33,305 nucleotides of DNA from Alkalibacterium sp. MB6. Lineage in GTDB: Bacteria > Bacillota > Bacilli > Lactobacillales > Carnobacteriaceae_A. The stretch's first letter is position 1, and the number at the start of each line of letters is the position of its first letter. Of the stretch, positions 17,045-25,557 are shown piece after piece. The position numbers were made by a program, and so were the translations under genes. The stretch is taken from contig NZ_PREX01000026.1 of assembly GCF_009935905.1 (NCBI RefSeq), forward strand, positions 1 to 33,305, given 5' to 3'. The notes under the pieces were generated by a model. It had not been told where the DNA came from. It made no database searches and was given only the letters and a program-made list of their open reading frames with translations.

Positions 17045-17496
17045 TTACCATCGCCTTATCTAAAGGTCGACAGTTAAATGATTTTATCGCCTACTTAAAG
17101 AAACAAAACTTAATGGATTGGGTGACACCATTAGAAGCCGTATCTCGAGAGCTTGTTGTCTATGCACCTAATATGCGGTTTTTACTGGTCAAAGGAGACG
17201 ATGTCCCTGTATACGTTGAAGAACGTGGTGCCGGCGAATTACTCGTTACAAGTATGGACTACGACGGTATGCAACAAGGATTTGACCACACGTTACTATC
17301 TATTATTGAAGAAGCCAGCTCTCTCCCTATCATTGCCTCAGGCGGAGCTGGACAGGCCGATCACTTTGTCGATTTGTTTTTAGACACAGATGTCTCGGCT
17401 GGACTGGCTGCTTCTATTTTTCACGATGAAACGGTCTCAATTCAGGAAGTTAAAAATCTCTGTAGTTTGAAAGGAGTCCCGATGCGTCATGTCTAA
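17041..17496 (+). CDS. HisG-HisF chimera left by an operon deletion
   Basis: A 151-residue open frame made of two unrelated enzyme pieces. Residues 1 to about 63 are the N-terminus of the short ATP phosphoribosyltransferase His[12 protein letters not shown], then [21 protein letters not shown] and YVEERGA. From about residue 62 the sequence is the C-terminal third of imidazole glycerol phosphate synthase His[31 protein letters not shown] and LAASIFH. The fusion is in frame at a Gly-Ala shared by both proteins. Neither half can form a complete active site. In related operons hisD, hisB, hisH and hisA lie between these genes, so a deletion of roughly 4 kb is implied. It overlaps hisZ by 4 bp and hisIE by 8 bp, as intact his genes do. 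Confidence 0.9.
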   Translation: MITIALSKGRQLNDFIAYLKKQNLMDWVTPLEAVSRELVVYAPNMRFLLVKGDDVPVYVEERGAGELLVTSMDYDGMQQGFDHTLLSIIEEASSLPIIASGGAGQADHFVDLFLDTDVSAGLAASIFHDETVSIQEVKNLCSLKGVPMRHV

Positions 17497-18130
17497 TTAT
17501 GAATCATTAACTCCCGACTTTTCAAAAGGACTTTTACCCGTCATTCTCCAGCATGCTTTAAATAAAGAGATTCGCATGGTGGGTTATATGAACGAAGAGG
17601 CATTTGAATTAACTAAAAAAGAAGAAGTCGTCTGGTTTTATTCTCGTTCCAAAGATCGTTTATGGAAAAAAGGTGAATCCAGCGGACATATTCAAAAAGT
17701 AAAAGACATGTACCTAGACTGTGATCAAGACGCTTTACTCATCATGGTGGACCCTGTTGGACCAACTTGCCATACAGGCACTAATAGTTGTTTTAATTTG
17801 CCGGATTCATTTACCTTAAGGTATATTGAACAAACAATACAAAATCGAGCACAATCGTCGGATCAGAAGTCGTATACGACCTATCTCTTGAATGAAGGCA
17901 TGGATAAAATCGCTAAAAAATTTGGCGAAGAGGCCTTCGAAGTCGTCATTGGTGCTAAAAATAAAGACAAAGTAGAAGTTGCTAATGAAGCGGCTGACGT
18001 CCTTTATCACTTGGGTGTCCTTCTTCACGCCAGTGGTGTGTCCGTTTCAGATGTAGAAGTTGTTCTCGCCTCTCGTCATCAGACACAAAATAATTTTAAA
18101 GGTGAGCGGTCAGACGTCGAAAATTGGTAA
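17489..18130 (+). CDS. hisIE: Bifunctional phosphoribosyl-AMP cyclohydrolase / phosphoribosyl-ATP pyrophosphatase
   Basis: Catalyses steps 2 and 3 of histidine synthesis. The protein has 213 residues. The HisI domain (1-110) keeps its metal residues in DCDQDALL (D77, C78, D79, D81) and [12 protein letters not shown] (C94, C101). The HisE domain (about 115-205) has [20 protein letters not shown] and the metal-binding EAADVLYHL. All recognisable catalytic residues are intact. It is last in the his operon, overlapping the HisG-HisF chimera by 8 bp, and is followed by a strong terminator. Without upstream HisG and downstream HisA/HisF activity its product would have no pathway, unless these are encoded elsewhere. 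Confidence 0.95.
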   Translation: MSNYESLTPDFSKGLLPVILQHALNKEIRMVGYMNEEAFELTKKEEVVWFYSRSKDRLWKKGESSGHIQKVKDMYLDCDQDALLIMVDPVGPTCHTGTNSCFNLPDSFTLRYIEQTIQNRAQSSDQKSYTTYLLNEGMDKIAKKFGEEAFEVVIGAKNKDKVEVANEAADVLYHLGVLLHASGVSVSDVEVVLASRHQTQNNFKGERSDVENW

Positions 18131-18140
18131 CTGACTAGAT

Positions 18141-18181
18141 AATCAAGAGAGGCAGATACGTTTTGCCTCTCTTTTTTGATT
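18141..18181 (+). terminator. Terminator of the his operon
   Basis: AATCAAGAGAGGCA pairs with TGCCTCTC, a T run and GATT, a perfect GC-rich stem followed by T6. It lies about 12 bp after the hisIE stop. Confidence 0.85.
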
Positions 18182-18311
18182 GCTTATAACTTCCAATTCT
18201 TCTTTTGCTATTTATTACTCTTTTTTTCCATAAAAATGTTTATCTGATTATCCATACTCACTTTCCGTCTCGCCGTAACTCTAAGGACTCAGTGAGATTT
18301 TTCAGATTGAG

Positions 18312-18340
18312 TTGAGTTTTATTCGTCTTTCGCCTATTAT
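18312..18340 (+). promoter_or_regulatory. Promoter of the CDF transporter gene
   Basis: TTGAGT (18312-18317) and TATTAT (18335-18340) are 17 bp apart. The 254 bp between hisIE and this gene otherwise contain the his terminator and a weak CTCACT/AGTGAG inverted repeat. I see no recognisable riboswitch. Confidence 0.5.
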
Positions 18341-18384
18341 TATATAGGTATCACAAGACAAATTAATTATAAAGTAGGGGTCTT

Positions 18385-19284
18385 ATGAGTATAGAAATTG
18401 ATCGTGTCCGTTCAGCTGAACGCGGAGCGAAAGTCAGTATTAGCATTTATATTATACTTGCTGTGGTAAAGATTACAGTCGGACTCTTCATGAGGGCATC
18501 ATCATTAACAGCAGATGGCTTCAATAATCTAACAGATGTCTTGTCTTCTATAGCGATCCTCATTGGTCTTTGTACGGCTCGTAAACCAGCTGATGCCAAT
18601 CACCCCTATGGGCATTGGAAAGCTGAGCCTATTGCTAGTTTAGTCACTTCATTTTTGATGCTCTTTGTAGGCTTTCAAGTGTTCATTAGCAGCGCCAGTC
18701 GGCTAATCAGTGGGGAAATTGTTCCCCCTAATCGATTATCTATCATTGTGGGATTAGTCAGTGCTGTCTTATTATTTGGCTTATACCGCTACAACTCAAC
18801 ATTAGCTAATCGTGTTCACAGTACAGGTTTGAGAGCTGTCTCAAGAGATAACTTGGCTGATAGTTTAACAAGCTTAGCCACAGCTGTTGCCATTATCGGT
18901 GCTTCTTACGGCATAGTCTGGTTGGATGCTTTCATGGCCGTTATTGTTTCATTGATTATATGTAAGACGGGCATTGATGTGTTCAAAGAAAGTACCTTCT
19001 CTCTCTCTGATGGTTTTAAAGACAAGTATTTACTTGAATTTAAAGAAGACATTGAGGCCTTACCTCAAGTTAAAGAAGTGCCATCTATTAAAGCTAGAAT
19101 GTATGGTGCAAACACTTATGTTGATGTGACAATTTTGGTTGATGCCGATATGACTGTTCAAGAAGGTCATGACATTACAGAAACAATTGAAAAAGTGCTC
19201 TATGAAAACTATGATGTTATGCACACCGATGTGCATGTCGAACCTTCAAATCTAAAAGATCAATTTAACCCACACCAAATGTAA
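18385..19284 (+). CDS. Cation diffusion facilitator transporter, manganese-type
   Basis: A 299-residue proton-coupled metal exporter with about six membrane helices followed by a cytoplasmic domain (from about 205, ending THVDVHVEPS-like). The transport site is N47xxxD51 in helix 2 (DGFNNLTD) paired with D155xxxD159 in helix 5 (RDNLADS). The NxxxD/DxxxD combination characterises the manganese-exporting CDF group (MntE and MneP/MneS type), whereas zinc exporters use HxxxD. HPYGH (73-77) is the conserved loop. It is a single gene with its own promoter and terminator. Manganese specificity is inferred from the motif, not proved. Confidence 0.88.
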   Translation: MSIEIDRVRSAERGAKVSISIYIILAVVKITVGLFMRASSLTADGFNNLTDVLSSIAILIGLCTARKPADANHPYGHWKAEPIASLVTSFLMLFVGFQVFISSASRLISGEIVPPNRLSIIVGLVSAVLLFGLYRYNSTLANRVHSTGLRAVSRDNLADSLTSLATAVAIIGASYGIVWLDAFMAVIVSLIICKTGIDVFKESTFSLSDGFKDKYLLEFKEDIEALPQVKEVPSIKARMYGANTYVDVTILVDADMTVQEGHDITETIEKVLYENYDVMHTDVHVEPSNLKDQFNPHQM

Positions 19285-19285
19285 A

Positions 19286-19342
19286 CAAAACCCGCCTCTA
19301 CTCGTCAAGCGACTGCCTTGATAGAGAGAGACGGGGTTTTTT
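19286..19342. terminator. Bidirectional terminator
   Basis: AAAACCCGCCTCT and AGAGACGGGGTTTT pair with one mismatch around an inner hairpin CAAG...CTTG, followed by T6. It separates the convergent CDF and 5'-nucleotidase genes. Confidence 0.75.
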
Positions 19343-20900
19343 ATTTAGTTGAATTGATCACTTTAAAGTTATGATTTACTGTTGCTTCCACTGGAGTAAA
19401 CTCACTGAAATAATCCCCAATGAGTTCGGTCATGGGTATGGTCACTTCTCTTATAATTTTAGATGCATCAAACATATGGTAATTCCCGCCCCCTACTGCG
19501 CGGTACTGATTAATTACAATCTCTAATTGATCATCTGGCTTTATATCTTTTCCTTTGTATTTAAACTCGACTACCCTTTCGCCCTCTGCTTGAGCGACAT
19601 CGATCACATACTCTACACCTTCATACATGTCGTAATTATACATTTGTGGTTTTGGATTTAAGAACTCTGGATTCACTATAACTTCTCCTGCATCTGATAA
19701 GGAGAAGTATGTCGCGGATCGTTCTAGCGCTACTTTCAAATCCGCTCCGCTAACAGTCATGACTGCCAGTGTATTGGGATAGATGTAATTTAAAACGATG
19801 TCTCGCATGGTGACCGTCTGTTTAAATCCTTTAGCATCGTTATTAAATAGCGCCGTACCTGAAATATCACACCCCGTGTAATGCATTTGCACACGGTGAA
19901 CAAATTCCACGTAAGGGTGTTCTTCCCGACGAGCACGCTCCACATCTTTAATTTCCATATCACCTAATACATCACCAATTGGACGATCGAGCCAATCTTC
20001 GACCTCATCATTCAATGACTGGTATGCTTGCATTAACGTGTCGTCAGCCTCTTCATTAACCGGTACGACTTCTGGAGTTATCGAATGAATCAAGATACCC
20101 TCATCTGTTTTTTCAACATCGATGGATACTTTTCCTAAATATGAGCCTTTATCCCCAGGCATAACGACTGCCGTTCCGTTGACCGTTTGTGCAATCACTC
20201 GATGTTGGTGACCTGTGAATAACACATCGATACCCTCTACCTCGTGAAGTAACGCATAGCCTTCATTCTCTCCTGTTTGTACCTCCGTTTCTTTACCTGA
20301 AACTAAATCGCGTTCAAAACCTCCATGGTAACTGACAACGACAATATCCGCTTCTTTTTTTAATATTGGCATAAATTCTTTTGCGACTTCTACTGCCGAT
20401 TTAAAGGTTAGGCCGTCATAATTTTCAGGGTGTTCCCAATTTGGTATATACTGAGTCGTTAATCCCAAGACAGCAATCTTAATGCCTTCTTTTTCAAAGA
20501 CCTTATAAGGCTGGCCCCAAGCTGGTTGTCCTGATTCATTTAAAATATTCGCACATAATACAGGGAAGTTTGCTTCTTTAATCGCGGAATGCAAATAGTC
20601 CAATCCATAATTAAACTCATGATTACCAATCACTCCCGCATCAAAATTCAAATGGTTCAATGCTTCCATTAATTCCTTCGCCGTCTTTTTTTCTTTTACA
20701 ACATAATAGGATAAAGGTGAGCCTTGAATAAAATCCCCATTTTCAATTGTTAAGGTTGGACCTTCACTTTTAGCCCTTTCCTTATCTAATAAAGTAGCCA
20801 ATTTGAACAGGCCATAGTCAGCTTTTTGCTCTCGCGATTGATAATCAGTGGGAAACAAGTACCCATGAATATCACTTGTTTGAAATAATGTAATCTTCAT
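19341..20900 (-). CDS. Metallophosphatase / 5'-nucleotidase (UshA/CpdB-like, no signal peptide)
   Basis: A 519-residue two-domain nucleotidase. The metal motifs are QTSDIHGYLFP (residues 7-17), ENGDFIQGSPLSYY, GNHEFNYG, VVSYHGG and FTGHQHR. The C-terminal substrate domain starts near residue 330 and contains GGGNYHMFD, the aromatic nucleoside-binding type of loop. There is no signal peptide or wall anchor, so it should act in the cytoplasm, unlike most secreted relatives. It could also hydrolyse 2',3'-cyclic nucleotides or UDP-sugars. It is the third gene of a leftward group (YeiH, glycerophosphodiesterase, this) with 32 bp gaps, and the second paralogue of the superfamily in this window. Confidence 0.9.
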   Translation of the reverse strand: MKITLFQTSDIHGYLFPTDYQSREQKADYGLFKLATLLDKERAKSEGPTLTIENGDFIQGSPLSYYVVKEKKTAKELMEALNHLNFDAGVIGNHEFNYGLDYLHSAIKEANFPVLCANILNESGQPAWGQPYKVFEKEGIKIAVLGLTTQYIPNWEHPENYDGLTFKSAVEVAKEFMPILKKEADIVVVSYHGGFERDLVSGKETEVQTGENEGYALLHEVEGIDVLFTGHQHRVIAQTVNGTAVVMPGDKGSYLGKVSIDVEKTDEGILIHSITPEVVPVNEEADDTLMQAYQSLNDEVEDWLDRPIGDVLGDMEIKDVERARREEHPYVEFVHRVQMHYTGCDISGTALFNNDAKGFKQTVTMRDIVLNYIYPNTLAVMTVSGADLKVALERSATYFSLSDAGEVIVNPEFLNPKPQMYNYDMYEGVEYVIDVAQAEGERVVEFKYKGKDIKPDDQLEIVINQYRAVGGGNYHMFDASKIIREVTIPMTELIGDYFSEFTPVEATVNHNFKVINSTK

Positions 20901-20932
20901 TCGTTCCTCCTTATTGAGCGACTTAATCTGAT

Positions 20933-21844
20933 TTACTCACTTGCCATGTCATCTATAACAGACATCAATAATTCAGGGTTGTCTGTCATAATCCCATGAG
21001 CACCTAGATCAATGAGTTCACGCATCGTTTCTTCATCGTTGATGGTCCAGTAGTACACCGCTTGCCCGCGGTTTTTAGCCCCACGTAATAACTTTCGGTC
21101 AGCTAAGTTAAACCCTTCTTGATAAGTTGGTAACTGAAAAGCATCTGCTTTTGGTGTGTAGAGTAGATTGGCGAACGCTTTATGGTACGTAACAAATTGT
21201 CTCGCTTCTTGTTCACCGGCTCCGATTGCTACGCTGCCGCCTGCTATCTCATTAAATCTTAAGTTCATATCATGATCGAAACTAGCAATCAGTACAGATT
21301 CATGAAGCTGGTGCTTTTCAATCAAAGCGTACATCTCATGCATTAAATCTTCGTATAACTCATCATCATTCGTATCTTTAAGTTCTATCAAATGCCGTGT
21401 ATGTGAAAACTCTTCGAATACTTCGTCCACTGAGGGTATGTATACACCTTGATTACGGTAAGGTGTTTCACCTTCTTTATCTTCAAAATGATAACCCGCA
21501 TCCAGTGCTTGTAGGTCAGTTAAAGTCATGTCATTCACCCGACCTGTCCCATCGGTCGTTCGATCAACTGTTTCATCATGTATCACCACTAATTCGCCAT
21601 CTGCAGTTATGTGAACATCATACTCCAACATATCAACACCTAAGCGGTCAGAGGCTCGAAAGGCTTCGAGAGTGCCTTCAGGGGCCAATGTAGACCCTCC
21701 CCTGTGAGCAATAGCCATCGTTCCTTCATCTCCTTCTAAAAAAGAGACCGGTTCACCAGAAGACAAAGGGAATAAAAATAATACAAGCCATACGGCGATA
21801 ATGCTGGCTAAAACAATCCCAACTCGTTTAACCCACTTATTCAT
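20933..21844 (-). CDS. Membrane-anchored glycerophosphodiester phosphodiesterase
   Basis: Hydrolyses glycerophosphodiesters to glycerol 3-phosphate and an alcohol. With the start at ATG 21844 (GAGGAG seven bases upstream; an ATG at 21874 lacks any site) the protein has 303 residues. An N-terminal membrane helix (about 8-26) leaves the catalytic domain outside the cell. Active-site motifs are AHRGG (46-50), LAPEGTLEAF, LEYDVH (73-78), IHDETVDRTT (88-97) and, late, GAHGIMTDNPE. Possible substrates are phospholipid head groups or teichoic acid fragments. It lies between the YeiH-type gene and the 5'-nucleotidase gene, all on the same strand with about 32 bp gaps. Confidence 0.92.
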   Translation of the reverse strand: MNKWVKRVGIVLASIIAVWLVLFLFPLSSGEPVSFLEGDEGTMAIAHRGGSTLAPEGTLEAFRASDRLGVDMLEYDVHITADGELVVIHDETVDRTTDGTGRVNDMTLTDLQALDAGYHFEDKEGETPYRNQGVYIPSVDEVFEEFSHTRHLIELKDTNDDELYEDLMHEMYALIEKHQLHESVLIASFDHDMNLRFNEIAGGSVAIGAGEQEARQFVTYHKAFANLLYTPKADAFQLPTYQEGFNLADRKLLRGAKNRGQAVYYWTINDEETMRELIDLGAHGIMTDNPELLMSVIDDMASE

Positions 21845-21876
21845 ACGTTTTCTCCTCACTCTATTGTTTCTCATGC

Positions 21877-22881
21877 TTATGCTATCACAATCGAGACCGC
21901 AATATAAGAGACAATCACAACTAAGGCAGAGAGCGTTACTCCTAACAGTAAAGGCTTAATTCCCGTTTTCATGAGAGCTTTTACGTCAGTCTTCAAGCCA
22001 ATGGACGCAAGAGCCGTTACCATTAAAAAGCGGCTGATTGATCTCATTATATCTGCTACAGACTGAGGAATGAAACCGATCGTTTGCAATACAGCCATTA
22101 ATACAAAAAAGACAATGAACCATGGTACTAAAGATGATACCTTCACTTTTTCCGCCTTATTCCCTACATGACTTCGTTGCTTATAAATATAAATAGACGA
22201 AAAAATCAATACAGTCGGAATAATAGCAAGGGTTCTCGTTAGTTTAACCAACGTAGCTATCTCGCCGGCAGCTTCTGAAAATGAAAAACTAGCTGCAACA
22301 ACACTAGACGTGTCATTGATTGACGTTCCAGCCCAATAGCCGAAAAAGGAATCACTTAAAGACATCATTCTTCCAATCAATGGATACAAGACAACTAAAA
22401 ATAAATCAACCAAAAAAACTAATGACATCGCATAAGAGACATCGCCATCGTCCGCTTCAATAACTGGTGCAACAGATGCGATCGCCGACCCACCACAAAT
22501 TGCTGTACCGGCCGAAATTAACCCGCTGAGTTTCCAATTCACTTTAAATAGTTTACCTAGGATATAGCCGCCTAAGAAAGCTGTTAATAATGTAAATACC
22601 AACACAGCAACGGTCTGCCCCCCTACTTCTAAAACTATAGAGAAGTTCAATGAAGCACCCAACAAAATGATAGCCAGTTTTAGCACTCTTTTAGAGGTAA
22701 ACTGGACGCCTTCTTGAAATAACTGTCTATTAAAAAAAGTTGCTCGTACGATGATACCAATAAACATAGCTATTACAGTAGGTCCAATAATGTTTCCAGG
22801 CAACACACCTTCAATCATCGTTGCTATAAGAGCAATTAACAAAGCCAATCCAATGCCCGGCAAGTGGTTTTTCTTAATCAT
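21877..22881 (-). CDS. YeiH/UPF0324 family putative sulfate exporter
   Basis: A 334-residue protein with about ten membrane helices. Family signatures are LAIILLGASLNF, GKLFKVNWKLSGLISAGTAICGGSAIA (beginning near residue 110) and GYWAGTSINDTSSVVAASF. Members are annotated as putative sulfate exporters from sparse evidence; the substrate here is not known. The ATG at 22881 follows AAGGAG at 11 bases, slightly long. It is the first gene of the leftward group continuing with the glycerophosphodiesterase and 5'-nucleotidase. Confidence 0.9.
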   Translation of the reverse strand: MIKKNHLPGIGLALLIALIATMIEGVLPGNIIGPTVIAMFIGIIVRATFFNRQLFQEGVQFTSKRVLKLAIILLGASLNFSIVLEVGGQTVAVLVFTLLTAFLGGYILGKLFKVNWKLSGLISAGTAICGGSAIASVAPVIEADDGDVSYAMSLVFLVDLFLVVLYPLIGRMMSLSDSFFGYWAGTSINDTSSVVAASFSFSEAAGEIATLVKLTRTLAIIPTVLIFSSIYIYKQRSHVGNKAEKVKVSSLVPWFIVFFVLMAVLQTIGFIPQSVADIMRSISRFLMVTALASIGLKTDVKALMKTGIKPLLLGVTLSALVVIVSYIAVSIVIA

Positions 22882-22988
22882 TTAAGATACATCTCCTTCA
22901 ATCATATACTTTTTTATTATAACATGATTGACGAGGCAGATACGATAAGTTTAAAATTAGAAAGAGAAGTCACTACTAGTATTATAAA

Positions 22989-23018
22989 ACAAAAAAGCCT
23001 ATGCACTCGGCATAGACT
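22989..23018 (-). terminator. Terminator of the uvsE-tspO unit
   Basis: On the minus strand GTCTATGCC and GGCATAGGC-type arms around GAGT form a short stem followed by T6. It lies 20-40 bp after the TspO-like stop codon. Confidence 0.75.
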
Positions 23019-23034
23019 TGTGTACTGCAGTTTA

Positions 23035-23763
23035 TTAATACGCTCGTTCCCGACTTTTCCTAACCGCAGCGGCGATCGAGGCAATGACTTGAAAGACGAT
23101 ACCCATAGATGCGAAAACGATGAGTAGGAATAAGTGATCTCCTGCGTTTACGATAATACCAACAAAGGACCAAACAAATACTAAAGGGTACACCCAGTCA
23201 TTATGCATTAAAGCAATAACGATAGCTAAGACAGTTGCAACAATCAATAATATCAACGTCCATACGTATTCATCTAATCCTAAAAATTCTGTTATGCCAT
23301 TCCCTACAAACCAAGAAGCTATATTAACAATCGTTGCTACTGATAACCAGGACATATAAATAGAAAATGGAAAACGATCAAACCAATGTGCTTCAACTTT
23401 AACCAGTTTCTTATAGATGACAATCGTGACGATAAGTAACGCTACAATCACGATATTGGACGCCAAAAGCCACTCTTGGGTAAATACAATAATCCAAAGC
23501 ATATTAAGTAGGAAATTACCCACTAGCCAATAGTGAATACGCTCGTAAACACCATAGTACTGTGTGAAGAATAAACGAATAATCCAAATGAAAAGCAAAA
23601 TATAAATGAGACCCCAAATGGAGAAAACGTAGCCTGCTGGCTGAATTAATGCTTCGTTTTGATCAGCAACCGCACCTACATCCTGGCCTACCCAGTAATT
23701 CACTAAAATCATCAATCCATAGAAAACAAGATAGATGATACCCAACCGCTTATTTCTATCCAT
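23035..23763 (-). CDS. TspO/MBR-like tryptophan-rich membrane protein
   Basis: A 242-residue protein (start ATG 23763 with AAAGGGTG six bases upstream) with about seven hydrophobic segments and 12 or more tryptophans. The TspO hallmark is in the segment PAGYVFSIWGLIYILLFIWI near residue 42, and NMLWIIVFTQEW is the second conserved block. The Lactobacillales version is longer than the 160-residue classical TspO, having additional C-terminal helices. TspO proteins bind porphyrins and are tied to stress and light responses. It lies 54 bp after uvsE in the same direction, and a shared transcript with a UV-repair gene would fit a stress role. The function remains an inference. Confidence 0.85.
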   Translation of the reverse strand: MDRNKRLGIIYLVFYGLMILVNYWVGQDVGAVADQNEALIQPAGYVFSIWGLIYILLFIWIIRLFFTQYYGVYERIHYWLVGNFLLNMLWIIVFTQEWLLASNIVIVALLIVTIVIYKKLVKVEAHWFDRFPFSIYMSWLSVATIVNIASWFVGNGITEFLGLDEYVWTLILLIVATVLAIVIALMHNDWVYPLVFVWSFVGIIVNAGDHLFLLIVFASMGIVFQVIASIAAAVRKSRERAY

Positions 23764-23817
23764 AAAAAGCACCCTTTCTTCCCTCATAATTTATATTCAA
23801 TTTGCTAGACTATCGAC

Positions 23818-25077
23818 TTAAAAGTCGAAAAATAAAGATTCCAATAAATAAGTTGCTTGGTATTTTTCTGCTAAGCGATTGATAAACCGCTTTACTTTAG
23901 GATAATTCTTAACATCAGACAGCAGCTGATTACGGTGAGTCTTGTAGGTAGCTTTTTCTTTAGCAGTTACATCTCTTTTTACATATCCAAAAACATGATC
24001 GAGAGCATTGAGAGCAGTGGTTGACGTCGGTTTTTCCTCTAGCGCTGCTTCAAGTAATCTATAAAACTCAATGACAGGATAAGCTTCTTTGTCTTTAAGT
24101 AACTCTCGAATGCTTTGATACACAACTGCACTTCTTTCGAGTACAGTATATTTATATCTGGCCCACTCCTTTTCAAGATCTCTTATCTGCCTTTTCTCAC
24201 TCGTTGCTAACATACATTTTATCGCTGATAAATTTTTATCTTTGACCTCAAGCATGATATCAACCTGACAAGGAGCAACATCTTCATAGTATAACATGAA
24301 CTCATCAATGCGAATCCACTGTGAATGAGCACCGATGCGGCCATTCATTTGTTGCTGGGAATAGTGAACTTTTGCCCGACCATCTTTTTCTTTCCACGTC
24401 TTTTTTGCTAAGTTTATCCAATATGAATCAGGAGTCATATAATCTGAACCATTGATATAATGATGAAGGTTATCATAAACCACCGGCGCGCCTGTCTTCT
24501 CACTAATATGCAAGACCTCTTCAATGGTGTAAGACCGGTCATCATTCTCTATAATTAATCGATTCTTAATACGCTGATCCAATTCGTGATACACTTCAAT
24601 AAAACGATTAATTGCTGCTGGTTTATCTTGATAAACCCCTCCTATATGCAGAACTATTTTATGAGTACTGTCTACTTTTAAAGAATCCATGAATAATGTG
24701 TGATAGGTCAAATCGTCTATTGCTCTTCTTACCACGTCTTCATTTGGAGAATTTAACACAGTGTATTGACCTGGGTGCATGGATACTCGAATCCCAAAAT
24801 CTTCAATCTTTTTACCAATACGGTCAAATTGTTCATTGAATAACTCGGACCAGTTTAAATGATTCACTTCAAAATCTGAGCCAAATGGAATAAGATCCGA
24901 ACTCATTCGGAATAGGCGAATCCCCTCTTGATGATTATAGTCGATCATTCTTTCCAAAACAGTTAAATTATGTCCGATTAATTCTTTCAAATTCTCTTCA
25001 TTAGCATTTTGTTTACGGCAAGTCTTGTACTTGGCATTCAAGACTCCTTTTGTCAAACAAGCATAACCAATACTCAT
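23818..25077 (-). CDS. uvsE: UV damage endonuclease UvsE (UVDE)
   Basis: Nicks DNA 5' of UV photoproducts, starting alternative excision repair. The protein has 419 residues from ATG 25077, which follows AGGTGG five bases upstream (a GTG three codons earlier overlaps that site). The N-terminal TIM-barrel domain shows SIGYACL, GIRLFRMSSDLIPFGSD, ISMHPGQYT-like RVSMHPGQYTVLNSP, HIGG, IENDDRSY, PVVYDNLHHYING and HYSQQ, which carry the metal ligands. The C-terminal third (about 300-419) is an extension common in Firmicutes. It is the first gene of a probable two-gene unit with the TspO-like protein. Confidence 0.93.
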   Translation of the reverse strand: MSIGYACLTKGVLNAKYKTCRKQNANEENLKELIGHNLTVLERMIDYNHQEGIRLFRMSSDLIPFGSDFEVNHLNWSELFNEQFDRIGKKIEDFGIRVSMHPGQYTVLNSPNEDVVRRAIDDLTYHTLFMDSLKVDSTHKIVLHIGGVYQDKPAAINRFIEVYHELDQRIKNRLIIENDDRSYTIEEVLHISEKTGAPVVYDNLHHYINGSDYMTPDSYWINLAKKTWKEKDGRAKVHYSQQQMNGRIGAHSQWIRIDEFMLYYEDVAPCQVDIMLEVKDKNLSAIKCMLATSEKRQIRDLEKEWARYKYTVLERSAVVYQSIRELLKDKEAYPVIEFYRLLEAALEEKPTSTTALNALDHVFGYVKRDVTAKEKATYKTHRNQLLSDVKNYPKVKRFINRLAEKYQATYLLESLFFDF

Positions 25078-25249
25078 ATAAACCACCTAATTTTTCTTAT
25101 TTTCATTCTGTTATTAGTGTATCACTACCCGAGTCTCAACTCTAACAAATGGCTTTTAACAAATAAAGTGAATCTTTATAATGCATATTATTATTAAATT
25201 CTTTCATGGTTTGATATACTCTTAGCATAAAGATAAAGGAGTGGTGCAA

Positions 25250-25396
25250 ATGTTGTGGACAATTATTGGTCTATTAGTTTTATTTTGGATTTTAGGTCTT
25301 GTATTTGAAATTGGTGGCGGAATTATTCATATTCTTCTAGTTATTGCCTTAATCGTGTTTATTTTCAATATGATTACTGGCCGAAGAGGAAGATAG
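25250..25396 (+). CDS. lmo0937-family small membrane protein (48 aa)
   Basis: A short gene: ATG at 25250 with AAAGGAG eight bases upstream, stop TAG at 25394-25396. The product starts MLWTIIGLLVLFWILGLVFE, continues with GGGIIHILLVIALIVFIFNM and ends TGRRGR. It has two hydrophobic segments (3-19 and 25-41) joined by a Gly-rich turn and a basic C-terminus. This matches the lmo0937/YqaE-like group of tiny Firmicutes membrane proteins, whose function is unknown and which are often stress-induced. It has its own strong terminator and is flanked by a divergent uvsE, so it is transcribed alone. Confidence 0.85.
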   Translation: MLWTIIGLLVLFWILGLVFEIGGGIIHILLVIALIVFIFNMITGRRGR

Positions 25397-25422
25397 CCAT
25401 ACCGTATACTTTCTTTTTACAT

Positions 25423-25463
25423 GGTTTCCTTTAGGATTAATTTCCCAAAGGAAACCTTTTTTT
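25423..25463 (+). terminator. Terminator of the 48-aa membrane protein gene
   Basis: GGTTTCCTTT (25423-25432) pairs with AAAGGAAACC (25447-25456), followed by T7. Confidence 0.88.
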
Positions 25464-25557
25464 GTTTTCTATACAAGGTAACGTATAATTATATAAAAAA
25501 GTTCTATGTATAATTATCATATCATGGTACTATTTTATCATTTAAGGAGGAAATGCC

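Noticed and set aside
18182-18384. Possible yybP-ykoY (manganese) riboswitch before the CDF gene
   Set aside because: The conserved core bases are not present; only a weak CTCACT/AGTGAG inverted repeat with a long loop is seen.
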